DNA of 16,389 nt, from positions 1 to 16,389 of the forward strand of contig JACCTM010000035.1 in NCBI GenBank assembly GCA_013812385.1. Direction: 5' to 3'. A model generated the notes under the pieces. It was not told the origin of the DNA. It saw only the letters and a program-made list of their open reading frames with translations, and made no database searches. This DNA comes from Geodermatophilaceae bacterium. GTDB taxonomy: Bacteria > Actinomycetota > Actinomycetes > Mycobacteriales > Geodermatophilaceae. The position numbers and the translations under genes are program-made. This document shows positions 6,227-12,062 of the stretch, piece after piece. Position 1 is the stretch's first letter; each line of letters starts with the position of its first letter.

Positions 6227-6739
6227 ATGAGGGCTGATTCCACAGATCCAGTCGGTGATCGGCCAGTGTTCCCGGACGGTTACGGCATCCCGACCACTGC
6301 CGAGGGTTTGCTTGCCTGGGCGCAGGTCGAAGCGCGGCTGATCGCGGCCGCGCATTACTGGCTGGCAACAGTCCGGCCGGACGGCACGCCGCATGCCGTC
6401 CCCCGCTGGGGGGTGTGGTTGGAGGGCCGGTTCTTCTACGACGGCGCACCCACCACCCGGCATGCCCGCAACCTCGCGGTGAACCCGGCGTGCTCGCTCA
6501 ATCTGGAGAGCGGGACGCAGACCGTGATCGTCGAGGGCAGGTCCGAGCCGACCCAGGCGCCGGCGGACGGGCTCGGGGCTCGGCTGTCGACGGCCTTTGA
6601 GAAGTATCACGACCTCGGCTACGCACCAGGGCCGCAGTCCTGGGTCGACGGCGGTGGACTGATGGTGTTGACACCCAGGCGCGCGCTGGCGTGGTTCGAC
6701 TTCCCGAAGGACTGCACGCGATTCCATTTCACCGACTGA
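6227..6739 (+). CDS. Pyridoxamine 5'-phosphate oxidase-like flavoprotein (PNPOx/FDOR split barrel)
   Basis: A 170-residue split beta-barrel flavoprotein. Relatives bind FMN or F420 and carry out varied redox reactions; I cannot tell which cofactor or substrate applies. The core begins with EARLIAAAHYWLATVRPDGTPHAVPRWGVWLEG (about 35-67), the usual first strands, where the barrel strand pair xLATVRPDGxPHxxPxW is diagnostic. FFYDGAPTTRHARNLAVNPACSLNLESG follows, with the conserved cofactor-phosphate-type TRxARNL motif. The C-terminus ends with the strand RRALAWFDFPKDCTRFHF. The start is ATG 6227, 6 nt after a TANNNT box. A GTG at 6266 is the next in-frame alternative. The gene follows the DUF3097 gene on the same strand and converges with hisH, with a 29-nt gap. 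Confidence 0.85.
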   Translation: MRADSTDPVGDRPVFPDGYGIPTTAEGLLAWAQVEARLIAAAHYWLATVRPDGTPHAVPRWGVWLEGRFFYDGAPTTRHARNLAVNPACSLNLESGTQTVIVEGRSEPTQAPADGLGARLSTAFEKYHDLGYAPGPQSWVDGGGLMVLTPRRALAWFDFPKDCTRFHFTD

Positions 6740-6744
6740 GCTCG

Positions 6745-6767
6745 CCAAGCCCACCAAGCCCACCAAG
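6745..6767. repeat. 9-bp tandem repeat between convergent genes
   Basis: CCAAGCCCA is present twice in full (6745-6753, 6754-6762) followed by a partial CCAAG (6763-6767). It fills nearly the whole gap between the stop of the flavoprotein gene and the stop of hisH. It has no dyad symmetry, so it is not a hairpin terminator. Confidence 0.75.
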
Positions 6768-6768
6768 G

Positions 6769-7416
6769 TCAGAGAGCCGACAGCCAGTTCGCGAGCAGGA
6801 TGGCACCGGCTTGGCCGGACTTCTCCGGATGGAATTGGGTCCCGCACAAGGCGCCGTTCTCGACGGCCGCGACGAACGGTTCGCCGTGCTCGGCCCACGT
6901 GACGAGGGGCGGCAGGAATGGCGCGGCGGTATCTGCGTTAAAGGTGCGCGCCGCGTAGCTGTGCACGAAGTAGAACCGTTCGGTCTCGACGCCGGCGAAC
7001 AACCGTGAGTCCTGCGCAACCGCAACGGTGTTCCAGCCTATGTGCGGGATGACTGGAGCCCGCAGCCGGTCCACGACTCCGGCCCACTGCTGGCACCCCG
7101 TAGTCTGCGCCGGGCCTTCGACGCCACAGTCGAACAGGACCTGCATTCCGACGCAGATGCCGAGTACCGGCCGTCCGCCGGCCAGCCGGCGGTCGATGAT
7201 CCGAGGACCGTCGACGGCGTGCAGGCCGCGCATGCACGAGGCAAAGGCACCGACACCAGGGACGACCAGACCGTCGCAGCGCAGTGCTGCGTCGCGGTCG
7301 GCGGTCACCGACACGTCGGCTCCAGCCCGCTCGAGTGCACGCTGGGCAGAGCGCAGGTTGCCGCTGCCGTAGTCCAGGATTACGACCCGAGGTCGCCGTG
7401 CGGCCACGGTAGTCAC
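6769..7416 (-). CDS. hisH: Imidazole glycerol phosphate synthase glutaminase subunit HisH
   Basis: This class I glutamine amidotransferase has 215 residues. It hydrolyses glutamine and passes ammonia through the HisF barrel. The catalytic triad is C88 (GICVGMQ), H196 and E198 (TQFHPEKS). The N-terminal VVILDYGSGNLRS (11-23) and the PGVGAF oxyanion region are typical, as is FYFVHSY (148-154). I place the start at GTG 7416-7414, because it gives the normal family length and a 4-nt GTGA overlap with the stop of the small membrane protein gene, like all the other junctions in this operon. The frame is open for about 119 more codons upstream but would then overlap that gene and part of hisB. It is the last gene of hisD-C-B-smORF-H and converges with the flavoprotein gene. 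Confidence 0.96.
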   Translation of the reverse strand: MTTVAARRPRVVILDYGSGNLRSAQRALERAGADVSVTADRDAALRCDGLVVPGVGAFASCMRGLHAVDGPRIIDRRLAGGRPVLGICVGMQVLFDCGVEGPAQTTGCQQWAGVVDRLRAPVIPHIGWNTVAVAQDSRLFAGVETERFYFVHSYAARTFNADTAAPFLPPLVTWAEHGEPFVAAVENGALCGTQFHPEKSGQAGAILLANWLSAL

Positions 7417-7595
7417 TCGCCCATGGCCTCGAGGACACCACTGACGACCAAGTAGAGGGCGAGCAGAATCAGAACCGCTGCCAGGATCAGTTGCGCGCGG
7501 CGGTTGCCAGCACTGCCGCTCTCGAGTCTGGCGACCGAGTACGCCCCGCCAAGCAGAAGTCCGCCCACTGCGATCAGCACAACCCCGAAGTTCAC
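7413..7595 (-). CDS. Small two-span membrane protein inside the his operon
   Basis: A 60-residue protein with two hydrophobic segments, about residues 4-20 (GVVLIAVGGLLLGGAYS) and 36-54 (LILAAVLILLALYLVVSGV), joined by a short polar loop SGSAGNRR. It is most likely an inner-membrane hairpin. Translation is well supported by position: its GTG (7595-7593) overlaps the hisB stop by GTGA, and its stop overlaps the hisH GTG by GTGA. No known catalytic motif is present, and I cannot assign a function. Its place inside the tight operon suggests co-expression with the histidine enzymes; a role in anchoring or transport would be speculation. Confidence 0.8.
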   Translation of the reverse strand: MNFGVVLIAVGGLLLGGAYSVARLESGSAGNRRAQLILAAVLILLALYLVVSGVLEAMGE

Positions 7596-8188
7596 AACCT
7601 GCCCTTGGTGCTGGGCACGCCGCCGATCCGCGGGTCCAGGGCCAAGGCCGCCCGCAGCGCCCTGGCCAGCGCCTTGAACTGGGCTTCGACGATGTGGTGG
7701 GCATCGCGCCCGGCATGGAGCACTCGAACGTGCAGGGTGATCCGCGCTGAATGGGCGAAGGAGGCGAACACATGCCCGGTCAGGCTGGTCGGATAGTCCG
7801 GCCCGATCATCGGGGTCATGGTCTCCGGCTCGTCATGAGCGAAGTAGGGCCGGCCCGAGAGATCCACGACGGCCTGGACCAGGACCTCGTCCATCGGCAC
7901 CAGCGCATCGCCGTACCGCGAGATTCCCGCCTTGTCGCCCAGCGCCTCGGCAAAGGCCTGCCCCAGTGCGATCGCCACGTCCTCGACCGTGTGGTGGGCG
8001 TCGATGTGCAGGTCACCTTCGGCATGCACGGTGAGGTCGACGCCGCTGTGCTTGGCCAGCGCGCTGAGCATGTGGTCGAAGAAGCCGACACCGGTGGCGA
8101 CCTCGGCCCGGCCGGTTCCGTCGAGGTCGACCTCGACGACCAGCTTCGTCTCCGACGTCGAGCGTTCGACTCGTGCGGTGCGGCTCAT
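7592..8188 (-). CDS. hisB: Imidazoleglycerol-phosphate dehydratase HisB
   Basis: A 198-residue monofunctional IGP dehydratase, which converts imidazole glycerol phosphate to imidazole acetol phosphate. It has no N-terminal histidinol-phosphatase domain, as expected outside the enterobacteria. The two manganese-binding repeats are HHTVED (H65, H66, E69) and HHIVEA (H164, H165, E168). GFFDHML (35-41) and the C-terminal GVPSTKG are also characteristic. ATG 8188-8186 overlaps the hisC stop by ATGA. A purine-rich GGGGGAGA lies about 10 nt upstream as ribosome site. The stop overlaps the GTG of the small membrane protein. Confidence 0.97.
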   Translation of the reverse strand: MSRTARVERSTSETKLVVEVDLDGTGRAEVATGVGFFDHMLSALAKHSGVDLTVHAEGDLHIDAHHTVEDVAIALGQAFAEALGDKAGISRYGDALVPMDEVLVQAVVDLSGRPYFAHDEPETMTPMIGPDYPTSLTGHVFASFAHSARITLHVRVLHAGRDAHHIVEAQFKALARALRAALALDPRIGGVPSTKGRL

Positions 8189-9312
8189 GGGTTTGATTCT
8201 CCCCCATCACGAGCAGGCCGCCGCGCGGTCTCCGTGATCGCCTGCAGCGCGGCCAGCAATGCGTCGGTTTCGGCGGATGTACCGGCGGTGATCCGGAGAT
8301 GCCCGGGAATGCCGACGTCGCGCACCAGAACCCCGCGGTCCAGCAGAGCCTGCCAGGCCTCGCCGGAGTTCCCGAAGCCACCGATCAGGACGAAGTTCGC
8401 ATCACTGGGTACGGCGCGCAGCCCGCATGCGGGGGCGGCTGAGACGATCCGGTCGCGCTGTTCGCACACCGATGCCACCGTGGCCAGCAGCTGGTCCCGA
8501 TAGCCCAGCGCGACCCGGGCCACGACCTGGGTGAGGGTGGACAGGTGATAAGGCAGCCGGACGAGTTGCAGCGCATCGACCACAGCCGGATCGGCGGCGA
8601 GGTAGCCCAGCCGCAGACCCGCCATGCCGAACGCCTTGGACATCGTGCGGGTCACCACCAGTCGCTCCCGTCCGGGCAGCAGCGCAAGAGCGCTGGCTGT
8701 GCCGGGTCGGGCGAACTCGGCGTAGGCCTCATCGACGATGACCATGCCCGGCGCCTCGGCGTAGACCGCCTCGATGGTCTCGAGGCTCACTGCGGTGCCG
8801 GTCGGGTTGTTCGGCGACGTCACGAACACCACGTCGGGCCGGTGCTCGCGTACGGCGCGCGCGGCACGGGTCGCGTCGATGCCGAAGTCGGCTTCGCGCA
8901 GCCCGTCGCGCCAGGTCGTCGAGGTACTGAGGCTGATCAGCGGGTGCATCGAGTACGAGGGAGTGAAGCCCATCGCGCTCCGGTCGGAGCCGCCGAAAGC
9001 CTGAAGCAGTTGCAAGAGGATCTCATTGGATCCGTTGGCCGCCCACAGTTGCGCGACGGTCAGTTCGTGTCCGAGATAGCCGGCCAGGTCGGTTCGCAGC
9101 GCGATGGCGTCGCGGTCGGGATAGCGGTTGAGCCCACCGGCGACAGCGCCGACTGCGGCCGCTATCGACTCAGCCAGACCGGCTGGCAACGGCCAGCTGT
9201 TCTCGTTGGTGTTCAGTCGTACGGCAACGTCGAGTTGGGGTGCACCGTAAGGAGTTCGACCACGCAGCTCCGAGCGAATCGGCAACGCGTCGAGGCCGTT
9301 CGGGGCGCTCAC
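8185..9312 (-). CDS. hisC: Histidinol-phosphate aminotransferase HisC
   Basis: A 375-residue fold-type I PLP aminotransferase that converts imidazole acetol phosphate and glutamate to histidinol phosphate. The PLP lysine is K226 in TRTMSKAFGMAGLRLGY. Other active-site elements are NENSW (36-40), YPD (64-66), ANGSNEIL (92-99), SPNNPTG with N169, DEAYAEF with D194 and Y197, and R340 in HLRITAG, which binds the substrate carboxylate. Length and motif order are normal. GTG 9312-9310 overlaps the hisD stop by GTGA. The last 12 or so residues are polar and appear to be a tail. Confidence 0.96.
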   Translation of the reverse strand: MSAPNGLDALPIRSELRGRTPYGAPQLDVAVRLNTNENSWPLPAGLAESIAAAVGAVAGGLNRYPDRDAIALRTDLAGYLGHELTVAQLWAANGSNEILLQLLQAFGGSDRSAMGFTPSYSMHPLISLSTSTTWRDGLREADFGIDATRAARAVREHRPDVVFVTSPNNPTGTAVSLETIEAVYAEAPGMVIVDEAYAEFARPGTASALALLPGRERLVVTRTMSKAFGMAGLRLGYLAADPAVVDALQLVRLPYHLSTLTQVVARVALGYRDQLLATVASVCEQRDRIVSAAPACGLRAVPSDANFVLIGGFGNSGEAWQALLDRGVLVRDVGIPGHLRITAGTSAETDALLAALQAITETARRPARDGGESNP

Positions 9313-10610
9313 CGTTCCCGCTCGCGGACTGCGGCGGCATGCGCTGGCAGGTCCTCTGCATGGGCAAGGGAGTCGATGTGAACTGCGGCCCCAGCCAGCG
9401 CTGCCCGGTCGTAGTCCACGACGTGGATGCCGCGCAGGAACGACTGCACCGAGAGCCCCGATGTGTGCCGCGCGCAGCCCCCGGTCGGCAGAACGTGATT
9501 GGACCCGGCGCAGTAGTCACCCAGGGAGACCGGTGACCACGGCCCGACGAAGATCGCACCGGCATTGCGGACCCGTGCTGCGATACCCCGGGGATCGTTT
9601 GTCTGGATCTCGAGATGCTCGGCGGCGTAGGCATCGACCACGCGCAGCCCTGCGTCGAGGTCGTCGACCAGCACGATCCCGGACTGAGCTCCGGTCAGCG
9701 CCGCGGTGATCCGTTGCACGTGCCTGGTGGCGGCGACGTAGTCGATCAGTGTGCGAGACACCTGGTCAGCCAGTTCGGCGCTGGGGGTGACCAGAACCGC
9801 ACTGGCCAGTGGGTCATGCTCAGCCTGGCTGATCAGGTCCGCGGCCACATGCCCAGCATCGGCACTGTCGTCGGCGAGGATCGCGACCTCGGTCGGGCCG
9901 GCCTCGGAGTCGATGCCGATCAAGCCGCGCAGTAGCCGCTTGGCCGCGGTCACGTAGATGTTGCCCGGGCCGGTGACCATGTCCACGGGCTCACAAGGTC
10001 CCGCTCCGTAGGCGAAGGTTGCGATGGCCTGCGCTCCACCCACCGCGTACACCTCGGTGACGCCGAGCAACGCGCAGGCGGCCAGCACCCCCGGATCGGG
10101 CAGTCCGCCGTGCTCCTTGTGCGGCGGACTGGCCACCGCGATGGACTCGACGCCGGCGATCTGCGCGGGAACGACGTTCATGACCACGCTGGACACCAAG
10201 GGCGCCAAGCCCCCCGGGACGTAGAGACCAACTCTGCTGACTGCCACCCAGCGTTGGGTAACTGTGCCTCCAGGCACGACCTCGGTACGCAGATCGGTAC
10301 GCCGCTGGTCGCCGTGTACCCGGCGGACCCGGGCGATCGACTCGTCCAGCGCCGCCCGCAGCGCCGGCGAACAGTTCGCCAACGCCGCATCCAGGGCAGC
10401 CTGCGGTACGGCAATGGTGTCCAAGACGACGCCATCGAGCCGCTCGGTGATCTCTCGGACGGCCACCTCTCCGCGGATCCGTACGTCGGCACACAGCGGG
10501 CCGACGATTGCCAGCGTCGCCTCGACGTCGATCTCGGCGCGTGGCAACAAGCCGGCCAAGGTGCGGCGCGGAGGTAGCGCAGCACCGCGAAGGTCCAGCC
10601 GGTTCAACAT
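9309..10610 (-). CDS. hisD: Histidinol dehydrogenase HisD
   Basis: A 433-residue zinc enzyme that oxidises histidinol to histidine with two NAD+, the last two steps of the pathway. By alignment to the well-studied enterobacterial enzyme, the zinc ligands are Q262 and H265 (SQAEHDP), D365 (LGDYCAGSNHVLPT) and H424 (LPAHAAAV). The catalytic pair is E331-H332 in AAEHLEIQTNDP. The NAD region PVDMVTGPGNIYVTAAKR (208-225) and the AGPTEVAILAD block are intact. ATG 10610 is chosen because AAGGAG (10619-10624) is spaced 8 nt from it. An in-frame GTG 3 codons earlier (10619) overlaps that ribosome site. It is the first gene of the hisD-C-B-smORF-H operon and is divergent from the LON-domain gene. Confidence 0.97.
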   Translation of the reverse strand: MLNRLDLRGAALPPRRTLAGLLPRAEIDVEATLAIVGPLCADVRIRGEVAVREITERLDGVVLDTIAVPQAALDAALANCSPALRAALDESIARVRRVHGDQRRTDLRTEVVPGGTVTQRWVAVSRVGLYVPGGLAPLVSSVVMNVVPAQIAGVESIAVASPPHKEHGGLPDPGVLAACALLGVTEVYAVGGAQAIATFAYGAGPCEPVDMVTGPGNIYVTAAKRLLRGLIGIDSEAGPTEVAILADDSADAGHVAADLISQAEHDPLASAVLVTPSAELADQVSRTLIDYVAATRHVQRITAALTGAQSGIVLVDDLDAGLRVVDAYAAEHLEIQTNDPRGIAARVRNAGAIFVGPWSPVSLGDYCAGSNHVLPTGGCARHTSGLSVQSFLRGIHVVDYDRAALAGAAVHIDSLAHAEDLPAHAAAVRERER

Positions 10611-10645
10611 CGGGTGCACTCCTTGCAGATGACTGCGTACTCGTC

Positions 10646-10651
10646 AGGGTA
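10646..10651 (-). promoter_or_regulatory. Probable -10 box of the hisD operon
   Basis: The minus strand reads TACCCT (TANNNT). Transcription would start near 10639, giving a leader of about 28 nt that holds the AAGGAG ribosome site. The leader has no run of histidine codons, so classical attenuation by a leader peptide is not seen. No strong -35 is visible. Confidence 0.4.
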
Positions 10652-10653
10652 GT

Positions 10654-10666
10654 GACCTGCCAGGTC
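10654..10666. promoter_or_regulatory. 13-bp palindrome, possible operator between hisD and the LON gene
   Basis: GACCTG-C-CAGGTC is a perfect inverted repeat with a 1-nt centre. It sits inside the spacer just upstream of the hisD -10 box, where a bound protein would block RNA polymerase, and about 43-55 nt upstream of the LON-side transcript start. Short palindromes are common by chance here, so the location is the main support. Confidence 0.35.
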
Positions 10667-10696
10667 GTGATCGATCGGCGCCGCTGCGCGTCGCAC

Positions 10697-10702
10697 TAGG
10701 CT
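10697..10702 (+). promoter_or_regulatory. -10 box of a leaderless promoter for the short frame and LON gene
   Basis: TAGGCT (TANNNT), the same hexamer as at priA, ends 6 nt before GTG 10709. Its first three bases are also the in-frame stop TAG that closes the reading frame upstream of that GTG. Confidence 0.5.
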
Positions 10703-10708
10703 GGCGCG

Positions 10709-10765
10709 GTGGAGGAGCGCAGCGAACACCGCGCCCTCGGCGCGTACGTGCGGAGCACGTCATGA
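10709..10765 (+). CDS. Short leaderless upstream reading frame (18 residues) coupled to the LON gene
   Basis: GTG 10709 opens an 18-codon frame, VEERSEHRALGAYVRSTS, that ends with TGA 10763-10765. The stop overlaps the ATG of the LON-domain gene as ATGA. GTG 10709 is exactly 6 nt after a TAGGCT -10 box and so would be the first codon of a leaderless mRNA. The LON gene's own Shine-Dalgarno, GGAG at 10752-10755, lies inside this frame. The peptide has no recognisable domain, and the role is more likely translational coupling than a functional product. It could be coincidence, but the promoter spacing, the stop/start overlap and the internal ribosome site agree. Confidence 0.45.
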   Translation: MEERSEHRALGAYVRSTS

Positions 10766-11463
10766 CGCAGACCATCCCGCTCTTCCCGCTGGGCAGTCCG
10801 CTATTTCCCGGAATGGTGTTGCCGCTGCACGTCTTCGAAGAGCGATATCGGCTGCTGGTCGAGGATCTGCTGGCGCTGCCGGAGGAGTTGCCCAGGCGAT
10901 TCGGGGTGGTGGCGATCCGCCAGGGCTGGGAGGTCGCCGGGGGCGCGTTCGGTGACTCCGAGCCGGCCTTCTACGAAGTGGGCTGTACCGCGGAGGTCCG
11001 GGCGATCAGCAGACGTGGCCAGGACCGCTTCGACGTGGTCGCGGTCGGCGCAGACCGGTTCAGCGTCCGCAAAGTGCATCGTCACCTGAGCGCCTACCTC
11101 CAGGCCGACGTGGATTGGCTGCCCGGCGCTGGCACCGATGCAGACACCCGGCCCGAGGCTGCCGCACTCGGCGACGTCGTGGGCCAGCTCTTCCTGCGTT
11201 ACATCTCGCTGGTTGCGACGCTGCACGGCACCGCAATCGATCTGCCGGAGCTGCCCGAAGGCCCACGGGAGCTGTCGTACGTGGTCGCCGCGGGCGCCTT
11301 GCTCACAGCCGAGGATCGCCAAGCGCTCCTGGTCGAGGGTCTGACTGCAGTCCGGTTGGCGGTGCAGTCACATCTGCTCCGGCGTGAACTGACGATACTG
11401 GCCAGTCTCCGTGCGGTACCGGTGCCGTTGGTGCAGTTGGCGGTCCCGTGGAGCTTGAACTGA
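10762..11463 (+). CDS. LON peptidase substrate-binding (LON N-terminal) domain protein
   Basis: A 233-residue stand-alone LON N-terminal-domain protein with no AAA+ or protease domain. In Lon, this domain helps recognise unfolded substrates; the role of free-standing versions is unknown. The characteristic opening is IPLFPLGSPLFPGMVLPLHVFEERYR (5-30), with the conserved P-L-H-x-F-E-x-R-Y. GCTAEVRAISR and the GADRFSVRKV segment follow, then a helical C-terminal half. ATG 10762 has GGAG spaced 6 nt upstream and overlaps a short upstream frame. The last about 53 codons are antisense to the 3' end of the DUF2567-type gene. Divergent transcription next to hisD is a layout I recall from other actinobacteria. 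Confidence 0.88.
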   Translation: MTQTIPLFPLGSPLFPGMVLPLHVFEERYRLLVEDLLALPEELPRRFGVVAIRQGWEVAGGAFGDSEPAFYEVGCTAEVRAISRRGQDRFDVVAVGADRFSVRKVHRHLSAYLQADVDWLPGAGTDADTRPEAAALGDVVGQLFLRYISLVATLHGTAIDLPELPEGPRELSYVVAAGALLTAEDRQALLVEGLTAVRLAVQSHLLRRELTILASLRAVPVPLVQLAVPWSLN

Positions 11464-12049
11464 CTGCTGCGAGCCGACTTCGGTGCAGTTGGTCACTGGC
11501 GGCAAAGCACGCCACAACCACGTAGGTCAGGGTGGCCAGGAACGCCCCGATGACAAGAACCGGGATCGCCCGTAGCTGCACTGCCGGCTCGACGATCGCG
11601 CCAAGCCGAGCGGTCTGGGCCTGCGACGGTCCGGTGGCGAGCAGTTCCCCGGTCTGCCAGGCGATCACCGCCGCGAGCACCATGCCGATGGCCAGGCCAA
11701 CGACGATGCCCACCCCACGTATCCAGACGTTGCGCCAGGCCAGGCCGGCCGCCATCACCCCGAGCGCAGCGGTGAGAATCAGCAGCCAACCGTCGGTGCC
11801 GATGAGGGCCTCGGACTGCGGTTCGACTGCCCGAAAGCCACCGTCCACGACCTCATACTGACGTCGCGGCGCCAGCGCCAGCCACAGCAGGCCGATCGGA
11901 ATCCCTGCCACAGCCAGGCCGATGACCAGCCGCAGAGCCGAACGGAGTTCGGCATGGGTCACCCGCAGACCCTCGTACCAAGGTGGGACTGCGATCGGCG
12001 CTGACTGCAGGTGCGGCGATGGTGCGGTCGAGGACAGGGGTGCAGACAC
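11303..12049 (-). CDS. DUF2567-type integral membrane protein with an extended C-terminal tail
   Basis: A 248-residue protein with four likely membrane spans (about 40-60, 87-105, 112-132, 161-184) after a proline/serine-rich cytoplasmic N-terminus. The segment pattern LWLALAP, IGTDGW, AALGVMAAGLAWR and GMVLAAVIAWQTGELLATGP resembles the actinobacterial DUF2567 family, whose function is unknown. Residues from about 196 onward are antisense to the end of the LON gene; this Ser/Pro/Ala-rich tail looks like read-through of an open antisense frame rather than a conserved domain, so an ancestral stop may have been lost. GTG 12049-12047 stands 7 nt after a TAGGGT box that overlaps the stop codon of the conservon GTPase gene. 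No Shine-Dalgarno is obvious. Confidence 0.72.
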   Translation of the reverse strand: MSAPLSSTAPSPHLQSAPIAVPPWYEGLRVTHAELRSALRLVIGLAVAGIPIGLLWLALAPRRQYEVVDGGFRAVEPQSEALIGTDGWLLILTAALGVMAAGLAWRNVWIRGVGIVVGLAIGMVLAAVIAWQTGELLATGPSQAQTARLGAIVEPAVQLRAIPVLVIGAFLATLTYVVVACFAASDQLHRSRLAAVSSSSTGPPTAPTAPVPHGDWPVSSVHAGADVTAPPTGLQSDPRPGALGDPRL

Positions 12050-12056
12050 GTGAAGG

Positions 12057-12062
12057 ACCCTA
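12057..12062 (-). promoter_or_regulatory. -10 box of a leaderless promoter for the DUF2567-type gene
   Basis: The minus strand reads TAGGGT (TANNNT) and ends 7 nt before GTG 12049. Its TAG is also the stop codon of the conservon GTPase gene (12062-12060), so one triplet serves both purposes. Confidence 0.45.

Noticed and set aside
6101..6898. Minus-strand open frame of 265 codons across the PNPOx-like gene and the ends of its neighbours.
   Set aside because: It crosses three genes in antisense, and the translation is arginine-rich low complexity.
7417..7773. N-terminal extension of the hisH frame by about 119 codons.
   Set aside because: It would overlap the small membrane protein and hisB, is arginine/proline/serine rich without HisH similarity, and the GTG at 7416 gives a normal HisH with a 4-nt overlap.
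10611..10639. Leader-peptide or T-box control of the his operon, and a small hairpin (GCAG-tcat-CTGC) before the hisD ribosome site.
   Set aside because: The leader is only about 28 nt with no histidine codon run or T-box elements, and a 4-bp stem is too weak to count.
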